A DNA stretch of 33,182 bases from an uncultured Bacilli bacterium (GCA_947625635.1 CANQPA010000013.1:1-33182), one strand, 5' to 3'. Counted from the first letter of the stretch, positions 1 through 11,769 are shown. Notes: a model not told the origin generated them from the sequence alone. Made by a program: numbers and translations.

Positions 1-7
1 TTGACTA

Positions 8-39
8 AACAGAAATCGTTGAAAGACTTAATTTCTGTT
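8..39. repeat. inverted repeat / possible terminator of the upstream gene
   Basis: AACAGAAAT (8-16) is perfectly complementary to ATTTCTGTT (31-39), loop 14 nt; no strong T-tract. Confidence 0.35.
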
Positions 40-157
40 ACATATACTTTATAGACATTTCTTTTTTCAATTGAATATTTGGTTAATATTTAACTCTTAT
101 ATTTACTTATAGTACCTAAAATGATATAATAATACCATATGCATTTACTTGAGGTGA

Positions 158-2082
<1,925 letters not shown>

Positions 2083-2084
<2 letters not shown>

Positions 2085-2112
2085 AAAAATTTGAAATTAT
2101 TCAAATTTTTTT
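2083..2112. terminator. rho-independent terminator hairpin
   Basis: AAAAAAATTTGAA-ATTA-TTCAAATTTTTTT, perfect 13-bp stem with T-run. Confidence 0.75.
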
Positions 2113-2359
2113 AATTTATTAAAAATTGTATAAATTCAAAGACTTATAATCAAAGTGGAATATTATGTTTTATAAACCATTGGGATTACTTATAGATATT
2201 AGTAAAATTGAGTTAACTATTTTGTTTAATTTAATTTTAAGCAATTATATAATATTTTCTGTCATAGGTATAAATTTTTATTGTATATTTATCTATAAAT
2301 ATTATTTTTTCTATTTAAAAAATTGTATAATAATGGTATAATGATATAGGAGGATACGT

Positions 2360-3464
2360 ATGGAAGTGAGTGAAATTTTAAGTACCTATAATGGTTTAAA
2401 AAGTAGAATAGATGAATTATGGAGGTCACTTTGACCCTGAGTCAAAGCAAAAAAAAATAGTTGAATTAGAAAAAGAAATAAATAATTTAGAATTTTGGAA
2501 TGATAAAAATCATAGTGAAAAAGTTATAAATGAATTAAATAATTTAAAAAATAAATTATATAAGACAGGAAGAATAAAAAAAAGTATAGACTCTAATCTG
2601 GAATTAGCATTAATGCTCAAAGATAATTTGGATTTAGAGTTAAAAGAATTGGTTGAAAATGATATACAAGTGATAACAAAAGAATTAGATAGTATAGAAC
2701 TTGAATTACTATTGAATGGTCAGTATGATAAATGTGATTGTATTCTTGAAATACATCCAGGAGCAGGTGGAACTGAATCATGTGATTGGGCCTCAATGCT
2801 TTATAGAATGTATACTAGATGGTGTGAAAAAAATAATAAAAAAATAGAACTTTTAGAATATCAAGATGGTGAAGAAGCTGGGGTAAAAAGTGTTTCATTT
2901 ATAGTAAGAGGACTGAATAGCTATGGATATTTAAAAAATGAAAAAGGAGTGCATAGATTGATAAGAATAAGTCCTTTTGATTCAAATAAAAGAAGGCATA
3001 CATCCTTTGCCTCAGTAGATGTTACTCCCCTTTATAATGAAACACAAATAGATATTGAAATTAAAGATTCTGATATTAGAATTGACACTTATTGTGCTTC
3101 AGGTCATGGAGGACAGGGGGTCAATACCACTCCATCTGCTGTAAGAATAACTCATTTTCCAAGCAAAATAGTCGTTACTTGTCAAAACGAAAGAAGTCAG
3201 ATTAGAAATAAAGAAACTTGTATGACCATTTTGAAAAATAAGTTATATGATTTGGAAGTAGAAAAAAGAAATAATGAATTAAAAAAAATTAAAGGTATAA
3301 ATACTGATATTAATTTTGGATCTCAGATTAGAACATACATTATGTGTCCTTACACTTTAGTTAAAGATCATAGGACTAATACAGAAAATTCAAATGTTGA
3401 TAAAGTATTAGATGGAGATATAGATAAATTTATATACGACAACTTAAAAATGGGAGTGATTTAA
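2360..3464 (+). CDS. prfB: peptide chain release factor 2, with programmed +1 ribosomal frameshift at 2429-2435
   Basis: Zero frame ATG 2360 (MEVSEILSTYNGLKSRIDELWRSL) ends at TGA 2432-2434 within GGAGG-TCA-CTT-TGA-C; the +1 frame continues DPESKQKKIVELE...; GGQ motif (SGHGGQGVNTT). The track ORF at 2412 starts in the wrong place. Confidence 0.97.
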
Positions 3465-4369
3465 TGTTTTTTTTCAAAAAGAAAAAAATTAGTGATGAAA
3501 TACTAAAGAAAATTAATGAAAAAGATAGAGTAAAGAAATATAGCTTTTTAGTAATAGGATCATTTTTATTAGCTGTATCTTTTAATTTATTTTTTGCACC
3601 GAATAATATAGTAACTGGTGGCGTTTCTGGGCTTGCGATAGTTATAGAAAATATATGTGGCTTTTCATCCACATGGTTTATAAATATTTCATACGTACTA
3701 CTACTTTTGATAAGTTTAATTGTGCTTGGAAAAAAGGAAACCCAATATTCAGCAATTGGTTCAGTATTGTATCCTTTATTTGTATTTTTGACTAGGAATA
3801 TAGCCGATTATATACAGTTCGATGTTGATAATTTACTTTTAAATGCTGTGTTTGGAGCTTTAATTTCGGGAATTGGTTCAGGTGTGACTTTTAAGTATGG
3901 CTTTTCAACCGGTGGTATAGATATTATATGTCAAATAATGTCAAAATATTTAAAAATTTCTATAGGCGAATCTATGAAAATAATAAATTTTATTGTTATA
4001 TTAGGATCTGGATTTTTTATAGGTAAAGCTGGTCAAGTGTATGCTTGGGAAATTGTTATGTATGCGTTAATTGCGGTATATATAATTAGTTTATTAAATG
4101 ACAGAGTATTACTGGGAATATCTAATTCAAAATCATTTTATATAATTACCGATCATGAAACTGCAATAAAAAATTTTTTAATGAATGAACTTGGTATGGG
4201 TGTGACAGTATTAGAGGGTCGTGGAGGCTACACAGGGGATAGAAAAAAAGTATTAATGTGTGTTATTCCGACAAAACAATATTTTTTAGCAAAAGAAGGT
4301 ATACTTGAAGTTGATAAGGATGCTATATTGCTTATAAATGATGTATATCAATCATCGGGAATAGAGTAG
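3464..4369 (+). CDS. YitT family membrane protein (DUF161/DUF2179)
   Basis: FNLFFAPNNIVTGGVSGLAIV, GFSTGGIDIICQIMSKY, C-terminal DUF2179-like region; start overlaps the prfB stop. Confidence 0.92.
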   Translation: MFFFKKKKISDEILKKINEKDRVKKYSFLVIGSFLLAVSFNLFFAPNNIVTGGVSGLAIVIENICGFSSTWFINISYVLLLLISLIVLGKKETQYSAIGSVLYPLFVFLTRNIADYIQFDVDNLLLNAVFGALISGIGSGVTFKYGFSTGGIDIICQIMSKYLKISIGESMKIINFIVILGSGFFIGKAGQVYAWEIVMYALIAVYIISLLNDRVLLGISNSKSFYIITDHETAIKNFLMNELGMGVTVLEGRGGYTGDRKKVLMCVIPTKQYFLAKEGILEVDKDAILLINDVYQSSGIE

Positions 4370-4381
4370 AGGAGATAAAAT

Positions 4382-5077
4382 ATGGATTTAATTAGAATAA
4401 AAAATGTAAAAAAAACATATAAAACAGGTACAACGGCTATATATGATTTAAATCTAACGATACAAAAAGGAGAATTTGTATTTATTATAGGATCAACTGG
4501 GTGTGGAAAAAGTACCTTAATAAAAATGTTATATAGAGAAGAAAAACCTACTAATGGTAAAATTTTAGTAGGTGGTCTTGATGTAGGCAAAATAAAAAAT
4601 CGTAAAGTTTATAAATTGAGAAGAAAGATTGGTGTAGTTTTTCAGGATTATCAATTATTACCTAATTCTACTGCATACGAGAATGTGGCATTTGCATTAG
4701 AAGTTTTAGGCCTTCCAAAAGATGAAATTCATTCTAAAGTTATGAAAGTATTAGATCTTGTTGGTTTAAAAAATAAATCTCGACAATATCCTCATCAATT
4801 ATCAGGAGGTGAGCAGCAAAGAGTTGCTATTGCACGTGCAATAGTAAATGGTCCAAAAATACTCATTTGCGATGAACCAACAGGAAATCTTGATCCAAAA
4901 ACTAGTTTAGAAATAATGGAAGTTTTACAAGCAATAAATGATCTTGGAACCACTATAATCATGGTTACACATGATATAGATATAGTTGAGAAAATGAAAA
5001 AAAGAGTTGTACTGCTTGATTCAGGTAGAATAGTTAAAGATTATAAAGAAGGAGAATATAAGAATGAAAGCATTTAG
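4382..5077 (+). CDS. ftsE: cell division ATP-binding protein FtsE
   Basis: Walker A GSTGCGKST, LSGGEQQRVAIARA signature, Walker B ILICDEPTGNLD; followed by ftsX. Confidence 0.96.
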   Translation: MDLIRIKNVKKTYKTGTTAIYDLNLTIQKGEFVFIIGSTGCGKSTLIKMLYREEKPTNGKILVGGLDVGKIKNRKVYKLRRKIGVVFQDYQLLPNSTAYENVAFALEVLGLPKDEIHSKVMKVLDLVGLKNKSRQYPHQLSGGEQQRVAIARAIVNGPKILICDEPTGNLDPKTSLEIMEVLQAINDLGTTIIMVTHDIDIVEKMKKRVVLLDSGRIVKDYKEGEYKNESI

Positions 5078-5969
5078 AATATTAAATAGAAATATACGTG
5101 ATTCATTAAAAAGTGTATTTAGAAATTTCTCGTTATCTTTGGCTTCAATTTCTTGTATTACTATAACTTTAATAGTTGTTGCTGTTTCAATAATTTTATC
5201 ATTAAATGTTAATAATTTCACAAAAATAGTAGAAAAAGATGTTACAATAGTCGCATTTTTAGATGTAGACATAACTAAGGAAGAAATAGATGATGTATAT
5301 GATCAGATTATTGTATTAGATAATATTGATAAGCGAAATGTTGAATTTAAAGATAAAATGGATATATCAAAAGATATGATGTCATCTTCAGAAACTTTTA
5401 GAAGTATTATGTCTAATTGGACAAGAGAGGAAAGTCCTATACAAGATACTTATCAAATAAAGGTTACGGATATAAATCTTATTCACAAAACAGCTGAAGA
5501 ATTAAAAAAGATCGACAATATAGACGTTGTTAAATATGGCGAAGGAATGGTAGAACAATTGGTTACTGTATTTGATACAATTAGAAAAGGTACTATAGCT
5601 ATTGTAGTCGCTTTAATAATTGTTACGGCATTTTTAATTGCTAATACTATTAAGATAACTATAATGTCAAGAAAAAGAGAAATAGAAATTATGAGGCTTG
5701 TTGGAGCAAGTAATATAAATATAAAATTGCCTTTCATATTTGAAGGATTAATTTTGGGAATGTTTGGTTCAATTTTGCCTATTATATTAACTATTTATGG
5801 TTATACTACATTATATAATCATTTTGATGGAAAAATATTTTCAGATTTTATAAAATTAATTGGACCAACTCCATTTGTATATTATATTTCTATACTATTA
5901 TTATCTATTGGAATGATTGTTGGTATGTTTGGAAGTGCAAGAGCAGTAAAAAAATATTTAAAAATATAG
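5064..5969 (+). CDS. ftsX: cell division protein FtsX
   Basis: RNIRDSLKSVFRN, MSRKREIEIMRLVGASNINIKLPFIFEG; overlaps the ftsE end. Confidence 0.96.
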   Translation: MKAFRILNRNIRDSLKSVFRNFSLSLASISCITITLIVVAVSIILSLNVNNFTKIVEKDVTIVAFLDVDITKEEIDDVYDQIIVLDNIDKRNVEFKDKMDISKDMMSSSETFRSIMSNWTREESPIQDTYQIKVTDINLIHKTAEELKKIDNIDVVKYGEGMVEQLVTVFDTIRKGTIAIVVALIIVTAFLIANTIKITIMSRKREIEIMRLVGASNINIKLPFIFEGLILGMFGSILPIILTIYGYTTLYNHFDGKIFSDFIKLIGPTPFVYYISILLLSIGMIVGMFGSARAVKKYLKI

Positions 5970-6090
5970 ATTAGTAATAATGTGCATTATTAGTGCAAAA
6001 TTATAATGAATTAGTGTGATACAGTAATAATAATTGTATTTTGGGGTTGTTCATAATAAAATTATATTATTTTATCGAATAGGAGGAATT

Positions 6091-7545
6091 ATGAATTATG
6101 ATTTAATAGTGGTAGGTATGGGTCCAAGTGCAGTATTTCTTGCATATGAATTAATACAATTAAATAATTATAAAAATATATTATTAATTGATCAAGGTAA
6201 ACCTGTACAAGAAAGGTTTTGTCCTATCGAAAAAATTGGTAAATGTGCAAAATGTAAACCCCATTGCAATATTACTTGTGGATTTAGTGGCGCTGGAGCA
6301 TTTTCAGATGGTAAATTGAATTCATATCATTTATCATCAGGAAATAAAGATGGTAGTTTTTATCTTGGAGGAAACGGAGCAGAGTATTTTAGGAAATATT
6401 TTAATGAACAGGAAATATATGATTTATTAGTTTATACTGACAGTGTATATTTGAAATTTGGCGCAGATGAAAAATTGTATGGTCTAGAATATAGAGATAA
6501 AATAAAAAAAATTCAAGATAAAGCGTGCAAGGAAGGTTTGAATTTAATTTCTTATCCTATTAGACATTTGGGTACTGAAAAAGCCCATGTATTATATGAA
6601 AAATTAGAAAATTATTTAAAAGAACATAAAATAAATATGTTATTTGAAACAGAGGTTATTGATTTAATAATAAATGATGGTATTGTAAGTGGCGTGAAGT
6701 TACACAACATTAAAGAAAATACATATTATGATCTTATGTCTAGTAAAGTTGTACTTGCAGTTGGTAGAAAAGGCGCATCATGGTTAAGTAACATGTGTAA
6801 AAAATACAATATAACTACTAAAATTGGTAGTATAGATATTGGAATAAGGTATGAATTACCTAATAAAGTTATGTCGAAAATAAATAAATATATGTATGAA
6901 GGAAAGTTTATTGGAACCCCATATCCATATGGAGATAAGGTTAGAACGTTTTGTCAAAATCCAGGTGGTTTTGTTTCATCAGAGGTTTATGATAATAGCC
7001 TTACACTTGTTAATGGACATTCATACAAAAATAAAAAAAGTGCTAATACTAACTTAGCTATATTAGTATCTCATAATTTTACTTATCCATTTGATAAACC
7101 TATTGAATATGGAGAAAACGTCGCCCAAAATTTAAATAGATTAGGTGGAAATTCAATAATGGTTCAAAGACTTGGAGACATATATAGAGGAAAAAGAACT
7201 TGGCCTAATGATTTGAAAAACAACTCTGTAAAACCTACATTAAAGAGTGCTATTCCAGGAGACTTAACTTATGGATTAGGTTATAGAACTATGACAGATA
7301 TATTACAGTTTATCAGAAACGTGGATAAAGTTGTTGAGGGATTTGCTGATCCAGACAATTTATTATATGGTCCAGAAATAAAGTTTTATAGCAATGAAAT
7401 AGTGCTAGATAAAAATCTTCAAACCAATATAGAGGGATTATATTCAATAGGAGATGGTGGAGGACTAACAACTGGTCTTATGATGGCTTCTTGTTCAGGT
7501 ATAGTTATGGCAAGAATACTTACAAAAAACATGAAATGTACATGA
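6091..7545 (+). CDS. FAD-dependent oxidoreductase (COG2509-type)
   Basis: N-terminal dinucleotide-binding GMGPSAVFLAYEL, Cys cluster GKCAKCKPHCNITCGFSGAGAFSDGKL, C-terminal YSIGDGGGLTTGLMMASCSG. Start set at ATG 6091 behind AGGAGGAATT, not track 6034. Confidence 0.9.
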   Translation: MNYDLIVVGMGPSAVFLAYELIQLNNYKNILLIDQGKPVQERFCPIEKIGKCAKCKPHCNITCGFSGAGAFSDGKLNSYHLSSGNKDGSFYLGGNGAEYFRKYFNEQEIYDLLVYTDSVYLKFGADEKLYGLEYRDKIKKIQDKACKEGLNLISYPIRHLGTEKAHVLYEKLENYLKEHKINMLFETEVIDLIINDGIVSGVKLHNIKENTYYDLMSSKVVLAVGRKGASWLSNMCKKYNITTKIGSIDIGIRYELPNKVMSKINKYMYEGKFIGTPYPYGDKVRTFCQNPGGFVSSEVYDNSLTLVNGHSYKNKKSANTNLAILVSHNFTYPFDKPIEYGENVAQNLNRLGGNSIMVQRLGDIYRGKRTWPNDLKNNSVKPTLKSAIPGDLTYGLGYRTMTDILQFIRNVDKVVEGFADPDNLLYGPEIKFYSNEIVLDKNLQTNIEGLYSIGDGGGLTTGLMMASCSGIVMARILTKNMKCT

Positions 7546-7593
7546 TAATTATTAAATAATATTGTATAGTTATCCTATTTTTTATAAAAATAA

Positions 7594-7623
7594 AAAACTG
7601 ATAAATATTTAAATATCAGTTTT
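7594..7623. terminator. bidirectional terminator between convergent genes
   Basis: AAAACTGATA...TATCAGTTTT stem with flanking A/T runs. Confidence 0.7.
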
Positions 7624-7632
7624 ATTTTTATA

Positions 7633-7947
7633 TTATTTAAATTCTATTTTTTCATTTGTTTTTATGTCAATTGAATTTATTGGTAATTCAAATGTATAAT
7701 AAACATTTTTTTTAGGTAAAATTATTCTCCAAGGTTTGAAATTTTTATATATAAATAATACTTTATATTCCTTATCTGTCATGATAACATCGATAGGTTT
7801 AGACATGAAAAAAGTATGGATAGAGTTACATTTTGGAAAACATAGACCATAACTGATATTCTTTTTAAACATTAGGCCTTTGAATCGGTCAAATATGTTA
7901 CGACATATTTTAATAATTATAGTAGTGTTACCATCAGTAATTTTCAT
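7633..7947 (-). CDS. DUF192 family protein
   Basis: RFKGLMFKKNISYGLCFPKCNSIHTFFMSKPIDVIMTDKEYKVLFIYKNFKPWR matches the DUF192 pattern. Confidence 0.9.
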   Translation of the reverse strand: MKITDGNTTIIIKICRNIFDRFKGLMFKKNISYGLCFPKCNSIHTFFMSKPIDVIMTDKEYKVLFIYKNFKPWRIILPKKNVYYTFELPINSIDIKTNEKIEFK

Positions 7948-8032
7948 ACGATCACCTTTATAAATTATATCATGTTATTGACAAAAAAACAAAAAAGTTA
8001 TAAAATTATGTATAGTAATGGAGGCTACTTAT

Positions 8033-8233
8033 ATGGGTATGGTCAAATTGGACAAAAAGGGACAAGCTTTAGTTGAGTATTTACTTATAATTGCAGTAAT
8101 AAGTGTTATAGTTGTAAGTTTAGTTAAGTTATTAGGCGGATATTTACAGGATGCAATGACTAAATCTTCATGTGAATTACTTGATAAAACATATGTTGAG
8201 GGTTCGAAGCCTGGTGAGGCTGTATGTCAATAA
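8033..8233 (+). CDS. Flp/class-III-signal-like small pilin-type protein
   Basis: KKGQALVEYLLIIAVISVIVVSLVKLL. GGAGG (8020-8024) supports ATG 8033 rather than track 8018. Confidence 0.75.
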   Translation: MGMVKLDKKGQALVEYLLIIAVISVIVVSLVKLLGGYLQDAMTKSSCELLDKTYVEGSKPGEAVCQ

Positions 8234-8237
8234 ATAA

Positions 8238-8266
8238 TTGACATATATATTTTATTAGTTTATAAT
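8238..8266 (+). promoter_or_regulatory. sigA-type promoter of the glyQS leader
   Basis: TTGACA (8238-8243), 17-nt spacer, TATAAT (8261-8266). Confidence 0.85.
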
Positions 8267-8272
8267 ATAATT

Positions 8273-8395
8273 CAATTGAGTGTCAAATGCGATGACTGGC
8301 TTGGAAACCAAGAGCAATATAAAAATGAGATGTTCTTCTAGAATAAGTAAGGTGGAACCACGATTTATGCGTCCTTACATATCTAGGAGTTTTTT
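8273..8395 (+). promoter_or_regulatory. T-box leader (glycyl), compact
   Basis: Conserved AAGGTGGAACCACG...GCGTCCTT antiterminator at about 8349-8376; CTTCTAGA (8335-8342) pairs with TCTAGGAG (8382-8389), followed by T6 (8390-8395); lies directly upstream of glycyl-tRNA synthetase. Confidence 0.93.
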
Positions 8396-8413
8396 ATTTA
8401 AAGGAGGAATATT

Positions 8414-9787
8414 ATGGAAAATTTGACGATGGATAAAATAGTTAATTTATGTAAACAATATGGTTTTATATTTCAGGGAAGTGAAATATATGATGGACTC
8501 GCTAATACTTGGGATTATGGGCCTCTTGGAGTTGAATTGAAAAACAACGTAAAAAAGGCTTGGAACAAAAAATTTATACAAGAAGATCCAAATAATGTTG
8601 GACTGGATAGTGCAATTCTTATGAATCCTAAAGTGTGGGAGGCTTCAGGTCATTTGTCTACTTTTTCTGATCCTCTTATAGATTGTAAATCATGTAAAAC
8701 CCGTCATAGAGCTGATAAATTGGTAGAAGAAAATGGAATCGAAGACGCAGGTGGCATGAGTAATGATGAATTAATCAAATATATAAGAACACACAATATA
8801 GTATGTCCAAAATGTGGCAAAAGTGATTTTACTGATATAAGACAGTTTAATCTTATGTTTAAAACATTCCAAGGGGTAACTGAAGATTCAAAAAATACAA
8901 TATATTTAAGGCCTGAAACAGCTCAAGGAATATTTACTAATTATTTAAACGTTCAAAGAAGTTTGAGACTTAAACTACCTTTTGGTATAGGACAAATTGG
9001 TAAAAGTTTTAGAAATGAAATTACTCCCGGTAATTTTATATTTAGAGTTAGGGAGTTTGAACAAATGGAGTTGGAATTCTTTTGCAAGCCGGGTACTGAG
9101 TTAGAATGGTTTAAATATTATAAAGATTATTGCAAAAAATTCTTACTATCATTAGGAATAAATGAATCAAATTTAAGATTGAGAGATCACTCTAAAGAAG
9201 AATTATGCTTTTATAGTAATGCTACAACTGATATTGAGTATAAGTTCCCGTTTGGTTGGGGTGAATTATGGGGTATCGCAAGTCGAACGGATTATGATTT
9301 AACTCAACATCAAAAATTTTCAGGTGTTAATATGAGTTATTTAGATCCTGAAATAAATGAGAAATATATTCCATATGTAATAGAACCATCACTAGGCGTT
9401 GAAAGATTAGTTTTAACATTATTGTGTGATGCTTATCATGAAGATATTCTTGATGATGGTACAATTAGAGAAGTTTTGAGTTTACATCCATTTTTGTCTC
9501 CATTTAAAGTAGCGGTACTTCCACTGGTTAAAAAACTTCATAGAGAAAAAGCTCTTGAGTTATATAATAAACTATCAAAGAAATTTATGACAACATATGA
9601 TGAAGCTGGGAATATTGGTAAACGTTATAGAAGAGAAGATGTAATAGGAACACCATTTTGTATAACAGTAGATGATGAAACTATTAATAACGGTACTGTT
9701 ACCATAAGAAACAGGGATACAATGTCCCAAATTACTCTAGATATTGATAAGTTAGAAGAATATATAAATGAAAAAATACAATTTTAA
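8414..9787 (+). CDS. glyQS: glycyl-tRNA synthetase (dimeric type)
   Basis: [31 protein letters not shown]-like [51 protein letters not shown]. Confidence 0.98.
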   Translation: MENLTMDKIVNLCKQYGFIFQGSEIYDGLANTWDYGPLGVELKNNVKKAWNKKFIQEDPNNVGLDSAILMNPKVWEASGHLSTFSDPLIDCKSCKTRHRADKLVEENGIEDAGGMSNDELIKYIRTHNIVCPKCGKSDFTDIRQFNLMFKTFQGVTEDSKNTIYLRPETAQGIFTNYLNVQRSLRLKLPFGIGQIGKSFRNEITPGNFIFRVREFEQMELEFFCKPGTELEWFKYYKDYCKKFLLSLGINESNLRLRDHSKEELCFYSNATTDIEYKFPFGWGELWGIASRTDYDLTQHQKFSGVNMSYLDPEINEKYIPYVIEPSLGVERLVLTLLCDAYHEDILDDGTIREVLSLHPFLSPFKVAVLPLVKKLHREKALELYNKLSKKFMTTYDEAGNIGKRYRREDVIGTPFCITVDDETINNGTVTIRNRDTMSQITLDIDKLEEYINEKIQF

Positions 9788-9808
9788 AGGGACTATTCAA
9801 GCCCCTTT
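9786..9808 (+). terminator. glyQS terminator
   Basis: AAAGGG...CCCTTTTTT; overlaps the 3' end of the convergent sspI-like gene. Confidence 0.6.
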
Positions 9809-9999
9809 TTTATTGTTTCTAATATATAGTTTTTGTTTTCTTTATCAGAATTTTTCCATAAAAGTTCAAAAAATACTCCCAACCCTGGAAGGGTAATTTC
9901 TTCATTGTCTGCAATAGAATTATCAATAGAATTTTCCATATCATTTAATGAACTATTTTTGAAATTTTTTATTATACTTTTTCTAATATCTATGTTCAT
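9793..9999 (-). CDS. sspI: small acid-soluble spore protein, SspI family
   Basis: MNIDIRKSIIKNF...ADNEEITLPGLGVFFELLWKNSDKENKNYILETIKKGLE matches the SspI pattern (LPGLGVLFE.hW); RBS AAAGGAG. Confidence 0.88.
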   Translation of the reverse strand: MNIDIRKSIIKNFKNSSLNDMENSIDNSIADNEEITLPGLGVFFELLWKNSDKENKNYILETIKKGLE

Positions 10000-10017
10000 A
10001 AAATCTCCTTTCAGTAT

Positions 10018-10047
10018 TATAATGATACCGTTGTAAAATTATATACA
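10018..10047 (-). promoter_or_regulatory. sigG-like forespore promoter for sspI
   Basis: On the minus strand TGTATA, 17-nt spacer, CATTATA (consensus about TGAATA-N17/18-CATACTA). Confidence 0.6.
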
Positions 10048-10065
10048 AAAAGAAATATTTAAATT

Positions 10066-10335
10066 TTAAACCATATAATAATTAGAATCAGTATATTTGT
10101 TAGAATTATTATTGTTAAAATTTTCTAATCTACTAATTCTTTGATCCAACAAATTAATTTGTTGTTCAATATTGTTTAATTGTTGTTCTATCGTATTACT
10201 ACTAACTCCGTTAGTAGGTATACTTGTTTGAAAAGCCCCTGGATAGCCCATTGGATAACCCATCGGTGGAACCATCATAGGTTGCTGGTATACAGGATAA
10301 CTTATATTGCTTCCACAATTTCTTTTATCTTTCAT
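10066..10335 (-). CDS. small Pro/Tyr/Met-rich protein with C-terminal coiled coil, spore-coat-like
   Basis: VYQQPMMVPPMGYPMGYPGAF followed by EQQLNNIEQQINLLDQRISRLEN heptads; RBS aggagg. Confidence 0.6.
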   Translation of the reverse strand: MKDKRNCGSNISYPVYQQPMMVPPMGYPMGYPGAFQTSIPTNGVSSNTIEQQLNNIEQQINLLDQRISRLENFNNNNSNKYTDSNYYMV

Positions 10336-10411
10336 ATTACCTCCTACAATTAATTATATGCATATTGTTTATTATATTCACAAAATATGATATAATAAAC
10401 TAGGTGGTTTG

Positions 10412-11038
10412 ATGAGACTTAGAAATATAGCTGGAGCTGATGATATAGTATTAAGTTCTCCGTACGTAATAAAAGATTACAAAAAGTATAAAGGTAAATA
10501 TAATTCTTTATTTAAAAATTCAAATCCTATACATGTAGAAATTGGAATGGGAAAAGGATCTTTTATAATTGAAATGGCGAAAGCAAATCCAAATATAAAT
10601 TTTATTGGAATAGAGAAATATAATAGTGTACTTTTGAAAGCGTTAGATAAAATAAAAGATGAAATGCCAAATTTAAAAATAATAAGTATGGATGCCACAC
10701 AAATAGAAGATGTATTTATAAGAGAAATTGATGTAATATATTTAAATTTTTCAGATCCTTGGCCCAAAAATAGGCATAAAGATAGACGATTGACAAGTGA
10801 ATTGTTTTTAACAAAATATGATAATTTGTTTAAAGAGAGTAATACTATTATAATGAAAACAGATAATAGAAAGTTCTTTGAATTTTCCATTATGTCATTT
10901 GTTAATCATAATTATAAAATTGATGAAATAAGTTTAAATTTATATGAAGACCATATAGACAACAATGTTCCAACAGAATATGAAACAAAATTTCATAGTA
11001 TGGGATTACCTATATATAAGATTGTTGTAAAAAAATAA
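10412..11038 (+). CDS. trmB: tRNA (guanine-N7-)-methyltransferase
   Basis: VEIGMGKGSFIIEMA, NFSDPWPKNRHKDRRL; ATG 10412 preferred over TTG 10409. Confidence 0.95.
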   Translation: MRLRNIAGADDIVLSSPYVIKDYKKYKGKYNSLFKNSNPIHVEIGMGKGSFIIEMAKANPNINFIGIEKYNSVLLKALDKIKDEMPNLKIISMDATQIEDVFIREIDVIYLNFSDPWPKNRHKDRRLTSELFLTKYDNLFKESNTIIMKTDNRKFFEFSIMSFVNHNYKIDEISLNLYEDHIDNNVPTEYETKFHSMGLPIYKIVVKK

Positions 11039-11140
11039 CCTTATAAATTTTACGTTTATTTACATAGAGGTTGTAATAAAAAATATAAGGTATAGAAAAT
11101 TATATAAATATTTGATATAATAATGGTGGAAGGGTGTATC

Positions 11141-11746
11141 ATGAAAAAAATTATATTATTTTTGATAACGATTTTTCTTATTACTGGTTGCTCAGTTGTT
11201 AGAATAGATACTGATAACATTGATAATATATTAAATGTAATTTTAACTAAAGATAATAAACTTTTTAATCAATTTGGTAAAGGATATAAATATTATTTAC
11301 CAGGTGGGGTTACTTATATAGATAGTGACGATTTGAATGATATTTTGTACTGTAACGGTACATATTATTATTTATATGTCGATGCGATTAGTTATTATTA
11401 CAATGTTGAAGATGATTATAAAGTAAATAAAGATGCTTATTATTCTAAGGTATTATCCCAATCAGAAGGATTTAAGTATCCGGGCTATTTAGAGGTAATT
11501 GAGGAAAATGGTTTATATTATGTAGATTTTTTCTATAACTATGCAAAAATAGAAACTGTTGTAAAAAAGGAAAATTTAAATGATACAATTTTAAATGCGT
11601 CTTATATTTTATCAACTATTAAATATAATCATAACATTGTTGAATTAATGTTAGAAGAAGATTATTTTACTAACAAAACTGGAAAGTATAATAATTATAA
11701 TTCAAAAGATAATAGTGAGAAGTTTAAGTTAGAGACACAAAATTAA
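11141..11746 (+). CDS. putative lipoprotein
   Basis: Signal peptide with lipobox LITGC; SD ggtggaaggg supports ATG 11141. Confidence 0.75.
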   Translation: MKKIILFLITIFLITGCSVVRIDTDNIDNILNVILTKDNKLFNQFGKGYKYYLPGGVTYIDSDDLNDILYCNGTYYYLYVDAISYYYNVEDDYKVNKDAYYSKVLSQSEGFKYPGYLEVIEENGLYYVDFFYNYAKIETVVKKENLNDTILNASYILSTIKYNHNIVELMLEEDYFTNKTGKYNNYNSKDNSEKFKLETQN

Positions 11747-11769
11747 ATGGAAGAGGAATAGGTGAAATT

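Noticed and set aside
2165-2341. 58-aa ORF (MFYKPLGLLIDISKIELTIL...) between the metallophosphoesterase and prfB
   Set aside because: Weak RBS, AT-rich hydrophobic composition and overlap with the prfB promoter region; likely chance.
2412-3464. prfB start at 2412 as given in the ORF track
   Set aside because: It is an internal ATG in the +1 frame; the RF2 frameshift architecture gives the real start at 2360.
10477-10890. 137-aa minus-strand ORF antisense to trmB
   Set aside because: trmB is clearly coding in the sense frame; antisense frame has no recognisable domain.
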